Positions 41,853-50,055 of a DNA stretch of 55,477 bases are shown here, one piece after another. The stretch covers positions 1-55,477 of the forward strand of contig JARYMI010000022.1 of assembly GCA_029907205.1 (NCBI GenBank), given 5' to 3'. The position numbers and the translations under genes are program-made. Below the pieces are notes generated by a model. That model did no database searches, had not been told where the DNA came from, and saw only the letters and a list, made by a program, of their open reading frames with translations. Source of the stretch: Clostridiales bacterium. GTDB taxonomy: Bacteria > Acidobacteriota > Aminicenantia > Aminicenantales > UBA8522. The first letter of the stretch is position 1, and each line of letters begins with the position of its first letter.

Positions 41853-43184
41853 ATGCAAGATAAAGAAAAGCTTAATTTTTGGCTTCAAATTCTTTCCGAC
41901 ATCAAAAAAAAGGTCGACCAGAACAGCTACGAAACCTGGTTTGAGCCGACTCTTTACATCGGCCGAGAAAAAGACATTCTCTACATAAAAGTCCCGAATT
42001 CTTATTTTCGTGACTGGCTTTCGTTCCATTATTCCACCCTGATTAACGAGAGTGCCCAGGAGCTTTTTGGAAGCCCCTTCGAGATCAAATACATCTTCGA
42101 CGAGACCCCGGCTCCCTTTATGCGCCGGTCGCCTCAGGAAAGACGCGCCCACCACGGCGCTCTTCTTAACCCGAACCTTAATCCTCACTACACCTTCGAG
42201 AACTTTGTCGTCGGCGCATGCAACCAGTTCGCCCACGCGGCCGCCCAGGCTGTGGCCAAGAACCCGGCCAAGTCTTATAACCCGCTCTATGTCTACGGCG
42301 GAGCTGGCCTGGGGAAAACTCATCTGATGAACGCGATTGGTCACTTCACAATGAACAAGCACCACCGGTTAAAGATCCTCTATGTGACCACGGAAAAATT
42401 CATGAACGACCTGATTAACCACCTCCAGTACGGAAAAATTCTTGATTTCCGCCAGAAATACCGAAGCGTCGATGTCCTCCTTATGGACGACATCCACTAT
42501 CTCTCTGGCCGCGAACGAACTAAAGAAGAATTTTTCCACACATTCAACCATCTTTATGAAAACCAGAAGCAGATTGTCATCTCGAGTGATTGTCCGCCCA
42601 AGGAAATTCCTCATTTAGAAGAGAGGTTCAGCTCTCGCTTCGAATGGGGCCTTATCGCCGACCTTAAGCCCCCTGATATCGAAACGAGAATTGCCATCCT
42701 AAAGAAAAAAGCAGAAGTTGAGGGAGCCGAACTCCCGGAAAGCGTCGCTTTGTTTATCGCTGACAAGGTCCACTCCAACATTCGCGAGTTAGAGGGCTAC
42801 CTCCGACGCGTTATCGCCTATGCCTCTCTTAAAGGCGAGAAACTTGATTTAGACATCGCTAAGGAAGCTCTCAAAAGCCTTCTTGAATCAACGGCCTCGA
42901 TTGTGAATGTGGATAAGATTCAAAAATTGGTCTGCCATCAATTCAAAATCAAGGTTTCTCAAATCAAATCAAAGAATAACTCCCCAAAAATTGCTTTTCC
43001 CCGCCAGGTAGCCATGTATTTATGCAAGGAATTAGCCAAGGCTTCCCTGCCGGAAATCGGTAAAAAATTCGGTGGAAAACACCACACAACCGTTCTCCAT
43101 AGTATAAGGAAAATTGAAAAGATGAGGCGGAAAGACCCCGAATTCAACAAAGAGATCAACAGCTTGATCAGCCTCATTCAATAA
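41853..43184 (+). CDS. dnaA: Chromosomal replication initiator protein DnaA
   Basis: 443 residues from ATG 41853. Domain I begins LNFWLQILSDIKKKVDQNSY; AAA+ domain with Walker A GGAGLGKTHL, Walker B LLMDDIHYLSG and SSRFEWGLIADL; DNA-binding domain IV with AMYLCKELAKASLPEIGKKF and GGKHHTTVLHS. The start is uncertain: a GTG at 41820 has GGGAGG 12 bases upstream but would put the repeats inside the gene. Followed by dnaN, the classical order near origins. Confidence 0.95.
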   Translation: MQDKEKLNFWLQILSDIKKKVDQNSYETWFEPTLYIGREKDILYIKVPNSYFRDWLSFHYSTLINESAQELFGSPFEIKYIFDETPAPFMRRSPQERRAHHGALLNPNLNPHYTFENFVVGACNQFAHAAAQAVAKNPAKSYNPLYVYGGAGLGKTHLMNAIGHFTMNKHHRLKILYVTTEKFMNDLINHLQYGKILDFRQKYRSVDVLLMDDIHYLSGRERTKEEFFHTFNHLYENQKQIVISSDCPPKEIPHLEERFSSRFEWGLIADLKPPDIETRIAILKKKAEVEGAELPESVALFIADKVHSNIRELEGYLRRVIAYASLKGEKLDLDIAKEALKSLLESTASIVNVDKIQKLVCHQFKIKVSQIKSKNNSPKIAFPRQVAMYLCKELAKASLPEIGKKFGGKHHTTVLHSIRKIEKMRRKDPEFNKEINSLISLIQ

Positions 43185-43308
43185 TGGAATCAATAGGTTG
43201 ATAATGATTTTCACATTTTCATTTGATTTTATTATTATTCTTAAATAAATTATCTTTTTATAAATAAATAAGAAAAAGAGAGGAAATCTTTAAGAAAAGG
43301 CGGAAAAA
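43185..43308. other. AT-rich dnaA-dnaN spacer
   Basis: 124 bases, strikingly AT-rich between 43200 and 43275. Holds a possible dnaN promoter (TTGATT, 17 bases, TAAATT). Could act as a duplex-unwinding element, but I find no close DnaA box in it. Confidence 0.4.
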
Positions 43309-44409
43309 ATGAAATTCTCAGTGATTAAGGAAACTATTCTTGATGAACTTCAGCTTATGCAAGGAATTATCGAAAAAAGAAACACGATGCCGATTCTCGC
43401 GAATATCCTGGTAAGCGCCAGCCAGGAGAGGGTTGAGCTGACGGGGACCGATTTGGAAGTCGGGCTGAAGACTCAATTCGAGGCCATGGTGGAAGAAGGG
43501 GGATCGATCACCGTATCCGGGAAAAAAATATTTGAAATCGTTAAATCTCTTCCGGACGGCCAGGTGATTAATTTTAAAGAGAATGAAGACCTGATGATGG
43601 AGATTAGCTCTGGCAAGAGCGAATTCAGAGTCCTGTGCCTGCCAAAAGAGGACTTTCCGGTGGTGCCAGAAGCCGGCTTTCAGAAAAAGATCATCCTGCC
43701 TTTAGATAAAATAAAGGATATGATTGACAGGGTTTATTACGCGATTGCCCAGGAGCAGAGGTATTACCTGAGCGGAGCCCTGATGATTATCAAGAAGAAC
43801 GCGCTAGAACTGGTGAGCACAGATGGGCATCGTCTTTCGTACACATCGGCTTTTATCGAGGGGCTGAACCCGGACGAAGAGATTCGGGTGATCGTGGCAA
43901 AAAAAACGCTGGCTGAAATAAGGAAGATGAGCGACGATAAGATGGAATTTGATTTCGACGAGAACAACCTCTTCTTTAAAGTTAATAACCGGATGCTTAT
44001 ATCGCGGATCATCGAGAGTAAATTCCCAAATTTCGAGGCCGTTATGCCAAAGGACAACCCTCATGTCCTTCTGGTTGAGAAGGAAAGCTTTAGCCAAGCA
44101 ATAAGGAGAGTCGCCTTGCTAGCAACAGAGAGGTCAAAAGGAGTTAAACTCACCATCGAGAAGAATCAAATCAAGCTGTATTCTTCTAACCCGGAGATTG
44201 GCGAAGCTCGAGATAACCTCGAGGTCGAATACAAAGGCCCAGAGGTTGAGATGGGGTTTAATTCTCAATACCTTCTGGACTTCCTTCTTTCAGCGAGCGC
44301 TGAAAAAGTAAGGCTCGAACTCAAAGATAATAACAGCGCCGCCGTGATGAGGCCGGAGCTTGAGGGAGATATCAAGTATACCTATATCCTGATGCCGATG
44401 AAGATCTAA
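43309..44409 (+). CDS. dnaN: DNA polymerase III beta subunit (sliding clamp)
   Basis: 366 residues, the family length, with three clamp domains. KRNTMPILANILVSAS near residue 22, LSGALMIIKKNALELVSTDGHRLSYT near 145 and the C-terminal YILMPMKI are characteristic. It encircles DNA as the polymerase processivity clamp. Its stop overlaps the convergent apbE stop by four bases. Confidence 0.97.
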   Translation: MKFSVIKETILDELQLMQGIIEKRNTMPILANILVSASQERVELTGTDLEVGLKTQFEAMVEEGGSITVSGKKIFEIVKSLPDGQVINFKENEDLMMEISSGKSEFRVLCLPKEDFPVVPEAGFQKKIILPLDKIKDMIDRVYYAIAQEQRYYLSGALMIIKKNALELVSTDGHRLSYTSAFIEGLNPDEEIRVIVAKKTLAEIRKMSDDKMEFDFDENNLFFKVNNRMLISRIIESKFPNFEAVMPKDNPHVLLVEKESFSQAIRRVALLATERSKGVKLTIEKNQIKLYSSNPEIGEARDNLEVEYKGPEVEMGFNSQYLLDFLLSASAEKVRLELKDNNSAAVMRPELEGDIKYTYILMPMKI

Positions 44410-45374
44410 GGGCGATCCAACCTGTTGAACGGGAAGGGTTTTCCGATGGCGACGACATTGCCCCGATCATCTACTAAGATAGCGCCATAGGCGGGATAAT
44501 TTCTGATGATTGCCTCGGGGGATGAGCCGACAAAAAGAGCCGTCGAGAGGGCGTCGCACAGGGCTGTCTCAGGGCCGACGACCGTGACGCTCCTTTTGCC
44601 CTGGGCTGGATAGCCAGTCTTAGGGTCAAAAAGGTGATGATAACGTCGGCCGTTTCTTTCAAAATACCTTTGATAGTCGCCCGACGTGGCCACTCCCGAA
44701 TCGGTGACAGAAATAACCCCAAGGTATCCTGGCTCGCGCGGGTTTTTAATCCCGACCCGCCAGTTTTGATGATCGGGGTTTCGGCCCCAGCAGTAAAGAT
44801 CTCCGCCGGCGTTGATGAAACCGTGCGTAATTCCCAAAGAAAAGGCAGCCTGGGCAGCTAGGTCAACTCCCCAGCCCTTGGCGATCCCCCCCCAATCTAA
44901 CTTAACTCCCGGCGGGAGGACGAGAGTGTTTTCTTTTAGGTTGATCTTGCCCATGCCGACTAGAGTCACGACAGCCTTGACCTCTTCGGGCAAGGGAATG
45001 CGGTAGGCACGCGAGGAAAACCCCCAAAGATCGAGAAGCGGGCCGACGGTGATGTCAAAAGAACCGGCCGATGCCTGGTTGACCTGGAGAGCTTTTTGGT
45101 AGAGTTCGAGGACGAGAGGGTCAGAGAGGGGCTGGCTGCCAGGAGAAAAACGTTCATCGCAAGAGGCGAAGGCGCGGCTGATGGCGTCTCTTGTCGCAGG
45201 CAGCTTCTCTGATGGACAGAAGACCTGGATGTCACAGACCGTGTCGAAAAAAAGAAGCGTGAAGGAGTGCCACCTTTCTTTTGGACGGCAGGAAATTCCG
45301 GCAGCGAGCAACGCGGCCAGGATGAAGAGAAGTTTTTTATCCGGTGACCGTGTCAACAAGACGTGGACCTTCAA
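44406..45374 (-). CDS. apbE: FAD:protein FMN transferase (ApbE)
   Basis: 322 residues. Lipoprotein signal with Cys in AAGISC near residue 29. FDTVCDIQVF, SFDITVGPLLDLWGFS, LDWGGIAKGWGVD, INAGGDLYCWG and HHLFDPKTGYPA are ApbE motifs. It attaches FMN to Thr in RnfG and RnfD, so its place at the end of the rnf operon fits. Start unclear: TTG at 45374 or TTG at 45359 (AAGG eight bases upstream). Overlaps the preceding gene by 38 bp. Confidence 0.93.
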   Translation of the reverse strand: MKVHVLLTRSPDKKLLFILAALLAAGISCRPKERWHSFTLLFFDTVCDIQVFCPSEKLPATRDAISRAFASCDERFSPGSQPLSDPLVLELYQKALQVNQASAGSFDITVGPLLDLWGFSSRAYRIPLPEEVKAVVTLVGMGKINLKENTLVLPPGVKLDWGGIAKGWGVDLAAQAAFSLGITHGFINAGGDLYCWGRNPDHQNWRVGIKNPREPGYLGVISVTDSGVATSGDYQRYFERNGRRYHHLFDPKTGYPAQGKRSVTVVGPETALCDALSTALFVGSSPEAIIRNYPAYGAILVDDRGNVVAIGKPFPFNRLDRP

Positions 45375-46071
45375 CCTCTAAAAGAAAATGCCTTGGCGCG
45401 CAAACAATCCGCTCTCTGGCCAGAAAGATGGGCGGAGAGGCCAGACAGACTTGATGTTGGCAAGAAGATGAAATAACCCTGGCCCGGCCCGCTTCGATCC
45501 CGACGACAACACGGCCGGCCCTGGTGTGGAAGGAGTTGACCACGTCTCTTGCGAGAGGAAGAGAGGCCAGCCTTTTTCCGTCAGCATAGACGGAGACAGC
45601 TTTTCCAGGAACCCGGCTTCGGCGCGGTTGCTCAAGTGAAGCAATTGTCAGGCATGAGGAGAAAGCACCGGAGGCAGTCATCCTTTTCCATGCTTGCCAG
45701 AGGCGCTGGGTGCGGATGTCGTGGACGCGGCCGTTCCTGATAAGAGTAAAAGAAGGAAGAGAAGGCAAGCCCAGGGGCTGGAAAGAGAGAACCATGCCCG
45801 GCCGTGAAGCTGTCTTGTCGAGTTTCCAGCCGAGAGCAGAGAGAGCCTTATTGATCTCTTTGGCCTTCGGGTGGGGAGTAAGAAAAGCGAAAAACCGGCC
45901 CGCCTGTTGGGTATAAGAGCCGATTTCAGCAAGAACGGAGGCAAGGACATCTTCGGGAGTATCGCTGATCAGGTAGAGCGCGCTGGATGATCTTAAACTT
46001 CTGGCCTCGAGCAGCGTGGGGGTAACCGCCGCCGTTGCAAGAAGTGTCCTTAAGAAATCACGTCTGTCCAT
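45337..46071 (-). CDS. Tat-signal protein with C-terminal NusG domain II (Rnf-associated)
   Basis: 244 residues. Twin-arginine start DRRDFLRTLLATAAV. The middle (about 28-150) is an unassigned domain. The C-terminal 80 residues (VSVYADGKRLASLPL, SSSCQHQVC, RERIVCAPRHFLLEVEG) are a NusG-II domain with three cysteines, as found next to ApbE and Rnf genes. It may help flavin insertion or assembly of the complex; that is inferred from context only. Overlaps rseC by 14 bp. Confidence 0.75.
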   Translation of the reverse strand: MDRRDFLRTLLATAAVTPTLLEARSLRSSSALYLISDTPEDVLASVLAEIGSYTQQAGRFFAFLTPHPKAKEINKALSALGWKLDKTASRPGMVLSFQPLGLPSLPSFTLIRNGRVHDIRTQRLWQAWKRMTASGAFSSCLTIASLEQPRRSRVPGKAVSVYADGKRLASLPLARDVVNSFHTRAGRVVVGIEAGRARVISSSCQHQVCLASPPIFLARERIVCAPRHFLLEVEGPRLVDTVTG

Positions 46072-46504
46072 GGGGCCCTCCCTTGTCGCTTATTTCGACG
46101 ATCATCGGATAGCCGGAGTGCCTTTTCCGGGTTCGGAAATAAGAGAAAAGGCCGAAGCCCGAAAGCCCGAGACCAACGGCAAGACCAAGGAGCGCGTTCT
46201 CAGGCTTGGCTAAGCCGGCCAGAGGCCTGATAACATAGCCAAGCGCAAGGCCGAGGAGCAGGCCGGCGAGGAGAAAACCGAAGATCCGGATCAGGTCTCG
46301 GTGATAATTCGCCTCGGGCACTTCAATCACGACGGTATCTCCCGGTTGGGCCCGAAGAGGGTTTTGGACGGCGAGCCGGCCTGCCGCGTCTTTGTGCCCG
46401 GCGCAGAGAGAGCGGGCCGAACATTCGCCGCAGGAAACGAGGGGACTCACCTTGACCCAGGCGAGGGTATCCTCGACGCTCAGGACGACAGCATTATCCC
46501 TCAT
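46058..46504 (-). CDS. rseC: RseC/MucC-family protein (SoxR-reducing system)
   Basis: 148 residues. N-terminal Cys cluster CGECSARSLC near residues 25-34, then PGDTVVIEVPE and two membrane helices (about 73-93 and 101-121). RseC is linked with Rsx/Rnf in Proteobacteria, where it helps reduce SoxR. Gene position directly after rnfB supports the call. Only three of the usual four cysteines are visible in the cluster. Confidence 0.85.
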   Translation of the reverse strand: MRDNAVVLSVEDTLAWVKVSPLVSCGECSARSLCAGHKDAAGRLAVQNPLRAQPGDTVVIEVPEANYHRDLIRIFGFLLAGLLLGLALGYVIRPLAGLAKPENALLGLAVGLGLSGFGLFSYFRTRKRHSGYPMIVEISDKGGPHGQT

Positions 46505-47303
46505 TGGTTTTTTTCAACCGGCCGATAGCCCCTGTCGGGCACCTTTCAATCTCAGGAATTTTCTCCGGCGGTATTTTCTTATGATCCGTGATTACAGCCA
46601 GATTGTCCTTCATGATTATAGCTTCCGGGCAGGCCCTGGCGCAAATATTGCAGGCGATGCAGGCATTCTGGCAGGCTTTGCGGGAAGCCTGAGGTCGATC
46701 CTTGGAGCGGCAGAAAACGAGAATGTTTTGCTCCAGGCGATGGAGTTCGATCAGGTTTCTCGGGCAAGCCTCGACGCATTTGCCGCAGGCCGTGCACTTA
46801 TCCTCAAAGATAATCGGCAGGCCATCCTCTCCCATGGTCATGGCATCGAACGGGCAAGCCCGGACGCAGTCCACAAGCCCCAGGCAGCCGTACGTGCAGA
46901 GTTTGTCCCCGCCCATGATATGAGCGGCAAAGCACGTTTGAAGCCCGAAGTACTGGCTTCTTTTCGGGGCGGCCTGGTGCGTCCCGCGGCAGTGAAGCCG
47001 GGCCACTTTTTTGACCACTTCGCCCGCCTGAATGCCGAGGATAACTGCGATCTTTGAGACTGCGTCTGCGCCGCCCACCGGACAGCTCTCCGGCTTCGCT
47101 TTGCCCGCGGCGATGGCCTCAGCAAAGGCCTGGCAGCCGGCAAAACCGCAGGCTCCGCAATTAGCTTGAGGAAGAACCGCATTGATTTTTTCAACTCTGG
47201 GGTTGACCTGAACAGCCAGTTTTTTATAAGCAAAAACAAGGCCGAGGGAGAAGACAAGCCCGAGCGCGGTCATGGTGATGACAGGAACAAGAAGGTCGGT
47301 CAC
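46494..47303 (-). CDS. rnfB: Electron transport complex subunit RnfB
   Basis: 269 residues. One N-terminal helix, then the RnfB cluster motif CGACGFAGCQAFAEAIAAGK...CP (about 47-77) and several ferredoxin-like Cys motifs (CTYGCLGLVDCVRACPFDA, CTACGKCVEACP, CIACNICARACPEA). It is the ferredoxin-facing subunit of the Rnf complex. Overlaps rnfA by four bases and rseC by 11. Confidence 0.96.
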   Translation of the reverse strand: MTDLLVPVITMTALGLVFSLGLVFAYKKLAVQVNPRVEKINAVLPQANCGACGFAGCQAFAEAIAAGKAKPESCPVGGADAVSKIAVILGIQAGEVVKKVARLHCRGTHQAAPKRSQYFGLQTCFAAHIMGGDKLCTYGCLGLVDCVRACPFDAMTMGEDGLPIIFEDKCTACGKCVEACPRNLIELHRLEQNILVFCRSKDRPQASRKACQNACIACNICARACPEAIIMKDNLAVITDHKKIPPEKIPEIERCPTGAIGRLKKTNEG

Positions 47304-47875
47304 TTGATCACTCCCGAAAACCCGAGAAAGGCCAGGGCCATGATGCCGGCCACGACAAGAGCGATCCCCGCGCCCCGGAGCGGCTGGGGGACGTCGGCCA
47401 GTTCGAGCTGTTCACGGATGGCGGCCATCAGGACAATGGCCAGGGTGAACCCAAGTCCGGAGCCCACGCCAAACACAACGGCCTCGACGAAATCATAGTT
47501 CTTTAGGGCTGCCAGGAGGGCCAGCCCCATGATAGCGCAGTTGGTCGTGATGAGGGGCAGGTAGATGCCCATCGCTTGGTAGAGAGGCGGGCTGGTCTTG
47601 CGGATGAACATCTCGACGAGCTGGACGAGCGAGGCGATGACCAGGATGAAAGCGACGATCTGGAGGTAGTCAAGGCGGTAGGCAATGAGGATCCAGTGGT
47701 TGACCAGCCAGGAGACGACGGCCGTGATCGTCATGACAAAAGTCACGGCCAGCCCCATCGACATGGCCGCGTCTATTTTTTTGGAAACGCCGAGAAAGGG
47801 ACAGATGCCTAAGAAATAGTGAAGGACGAAGTTATTGATCAGGATGGCACCGATAAGCAGGCTGACGAGGTCCAT
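47300..47875 (-). CDS. rnfA: Electron transport complex subunit RnfA
   Basis: 191 residues, six membrane helices. NNFVLHYFLGICPFLGVSKK at the start, PLITTNCAIMGLALL near residue 105 and a Gly-rich GVGSGLGFTLAIVLMAAIRE are RnfA/NqrE-type signatures. The conserved Cys in GICPF and TNCA bind the intramembrane iron centre with RnfE. Confidence 0.96.
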   Translation of the reverse strand: MDLVSLLIGAILINNFVLHYFLGICPFLGVSKKIDAAMSMGLAVTFVMTITAVVSWLVNHWILIAYRLDYLQIVAFILVIASLVQLVEMFIRKTSPPLYQAMGIYLPLITTNCAIMGLALLAALKNYDFVEAVVFGVGSGLGFTLAIVLMAAIREQLELADVPQPLRGAGIALVVAGIMALAFLGFSGVIK

Positions 47876-47877
47876 GC

Positions 47878-48486
47878 CTATCTCCCCTTCCTTTTCCTTT
47901 CGACCTGGATGCTGATGGCCATCATGACGCCCAGGGTGATGAACGCTCCGGCCGGGAGCACCATGATTATCCAGGGCTCAAACCACGTGCCAAGGATCCG
48001 GTACCCCAGGAACCTTCCGCTCCCTAAGATCTCGCGGATCGAGCTCAGAACGAGCAAGGCCAGGATAAAACCGGCGCTCATGCCAAGGGCATCGATGACA
48101 GAGCGGCCGACGGTGTTCTTAGAGGCAAACGCTTCAGCCCGGCCGAGGATGATGCAGTTGACGACGATAAGAGGCACAAACGGCCCCAGGGCCTTAGAGA
48201 TGTCCCAGAAATAGGCTGCCAGGAACCGGTCGGCGATGGTGACAAAAGAGGCGATGACGACGATGTATGAAGCAATCCTGACCTGGTTGGGGATGAACTT
48301 CTTGATGAGAGAGATCAGGAAGGAGCTAAAAACGAGGACAAAAGACGTGGCCAGGCCCATGGCAAGGCCGTTGATAACGGTGTTTGTGACAGCCAGAGTC
48401 GGGCACATGCCCAGCATCTGGCGGAAAATGGGATTCTCCAGCCAAAGACCTTTGAAAAAATCTTCGGCGGCGGTTTTACTTGGCAT
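47878..48486 (-). CDS. rnfE: Electron transport complex subunit RnfE
   Basis: 202 residues, six membrane helices, homologous to RnfA. LWLENPIFRQMLGMCPTLAVTNT, PLIVVNCIILGRAEAFASKN and the Cys pair (MCP, VNC) match RnfE/NqrD. It partners with RnfA. Two bases separate it from rnfA; it overlaps rnfG by 11 bp. Confidence 0.96.
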   Translation of the reverse strand: MPSKTAAEDFFKGLWLENPIFRQMLGMCPTLAVTNTVINGLAMGLATSFVLVFSSFLISLIKKFIPNQVRIASYIVVIASFVTIADRFLAAYFWDISKALGPFVPLIVVNCIILGRAEAFASKNTVGRSVIDALGMSAGFILALLVLSSIREILGSGRFLGYRILGTWFEPWIIMVLPAGAFITLGVMMAISIQVERKRKGR

Positions 48487-49081
48487 CTTTTCCCTCAGGG
48501 TTGAGCTTTCCTTCCTTATTTAAATTTATAATCCTCTCCCGGGCGGAGTTGACGATCTGAAGAACAGCCTGGGAAGAGATGGTTGCGCCGGTGATGGTGT
48601 TGACTTCAGAGGCGGACAGGCTTTCCCGTGACGCTGCAGGAGGCTTGCGAAGGCTGAGGGGCTTGCCGAAATCCTTGCCCTCCCAGTAGACAAGGAAAGA
48701 GGTCTCGTCTGTGATCTTGGCTCCCAGCCCGGGCGTTTCTTTCTGCTCGAGGATGGTCAAGCTGTTGATTCGGGAAAGCGACACGTCCAGGCCTAACATG
48801 AGGACGATTTTATCCTGAAACCCGGTGCCGGCTGCGTAGACGGCGAAGCCGGCGAGCTGACCGTCTTTATCTTGGCCGGCGTAAACGGTAAAGTCTTTTT
48901 CTTCATGGATAATCCGGCCGGCTGAAGCGCCCGGCACGACGGCGAGGATGGCGCGTTCGACCTCCATTTTTTTATTCAGCGCAATCCGCTCCCTGGTCAA
49001 GTGTCCCACCGTGGCCAGGAATCCTCCGGACAGGAAGCCGACCAAGGTGAGAACGGCGACCATCCGGGAGGACAGGCTCAT
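48476..49081 (-). CDS. rnfG: Electron transport complex subunit RnfG (FMN-binding)
   Basis: 201 residues. One membrane helix (about 7-27) and a periplasmic FMN-binding domain with the attachment motif TITGATISS (Thr167). GLGAKITDETSFLVYW near residue 118 is typical. FMN is attached by ApbE, encoded at the operon end. Overlaps rnfD by four bases. Confidence 0.95.
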   Translation of the reverse strand: MSLSSRMVAVLTLVGFLSGGFLATVGHLTRERIALNKKMEVERAILAVVPGASAGRIIHEEKDFTVYAGQDKDGQLAGFAVYAAGTGFQDKIVLMLGLDVSLSRINSLTILEQKETPGLGAKITDETSFLVYWEGKDFGKPLSLRKPPAASRESLSASEVNTITGATISSQAVLQIVNSARERIINLNKEGKLNPEGKDAK

Positions 49082-50055
49082 CCCTTCCTCCTTTCCCCCA
49101 AGATTCTCGGCCGGATGTAGTGATTGAGCAGCGGGACAAAGGTGTTCATGAAAAGAATGCCGTACATCACGCCTTCTGGGTAGCCGCTGAAGAGACGGAT
49201 GATGCCGATGATCAACCCGGCGCCGAGAGCGTAGACCCAGGTTGCTTTTGGGGTTACGGGCGATGTGACCATGTCGGTGGCCATGAAAAGGCTGCCCAAG
49301 AGGAAGCCGCCGGCCAGGAGATGAAAAAGCGGGCTGGCCTGCCGCGTAGGGTCGACAAACCAGAAGACGCCGGTGAAAACACTCAGGGAAAGCGTCATGC
49401 CCATCGGGATGCGCCAGTCAATGGTGCGTCGGAGAAGGAGATACGCGCCTCCGACAAGAAGGGCCAGGGCTGACGTCTCGCCGACGCAGCCGCCGATGTT
49501 TCCCCAGAAAAGGTTGTGGAGCGAAGTCAGGGTGCCCTGGCCGATCGCGTCCTGGAATTTGAGGTTGGCCAGCGGGGTGGCAAAGGTGGCCACATCAACT
49601 CTGAGTGAGACAGGAGGGATCCAAGAAGTCATGGCCACCGGGAAGGCCGCGGAAAGGAAGGCCCGGCCAACAAGAGCGGGGTTAAAAATATTATGCCCCA
49701 GCCCCCCAAAAGCCTGCTTGCCGATGGCGATGCTGACAACAGCGCCAATGGCTGCCAGGCTGGCTGGGAACGTCGGGGGAAGGGTGAGAGCCAGCAACAT
49801 GCCGGTGATGATGGCTGAGCCGTCGAGGAGAGCGGAGAGTGGCTTTCTCCGTGCCAAGAAAAAGAGAGCTTCGGTAGCCAGGCACGCAGCCACGCAAACG
49901 ACAATCAGGACGAGCGCCCGCAACCTGAAGAAATACAGGGCGGCCAGACAGGCAGGGGCCAGGCTTAGGATAACGCGGTACATGATTCGCGGCGTTGTGT
50001 CCTTCTCACGAAGATGGGGAGAGGATTGAACAAGATAGGGCCTCGGCGAGGTCAT
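49078..50055 (-). CDS. rnfD: Electron transport complex subunit RnfD
   Basis: 325 residues from ATG 50055, which overlaps the rnfC stop as ATGA; the open frame further upstream runs through rnfC. About nine membrane helices; LGHNIFNPALVGRAFL near residue 120 and YPEGVMYGILFMNTFVPLLN near the end are characteristic. The FMN-attachment site reads TFATPL (Thr160) where the usual motif is S/T-G-A-T; the Gly is replaced by Phe. Confidence 0.94.
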   Translation of the reverse strand: MTSPRPYLVQSSPHLREKDTTPRIMYRVILSLAPACLAALYFFRLRALVLIVVCVAACLATEALFFLARRKPLSALLDGSAIITGMLLALTLPPTFPASLAAIGAVVSIAIGKQAFGGLGHNIFNPALVGRAFLSAAFPVAMTSWIPPVSLRVDVATFATPLANLKFQDAIGQGTLTSLHNLFWGNIGGCVGETSALALLVGGAYLLLRRTIDWRIPMGMTLSLSVFTGVFWFVDPTRQASPLFHLLAGGFLLGSLFMATDMVTSPVTPKATWVYALGAGLIIGIIRLFSGYPEGVMYGILFMNTFVPLLNHYIRPRILGERRKG

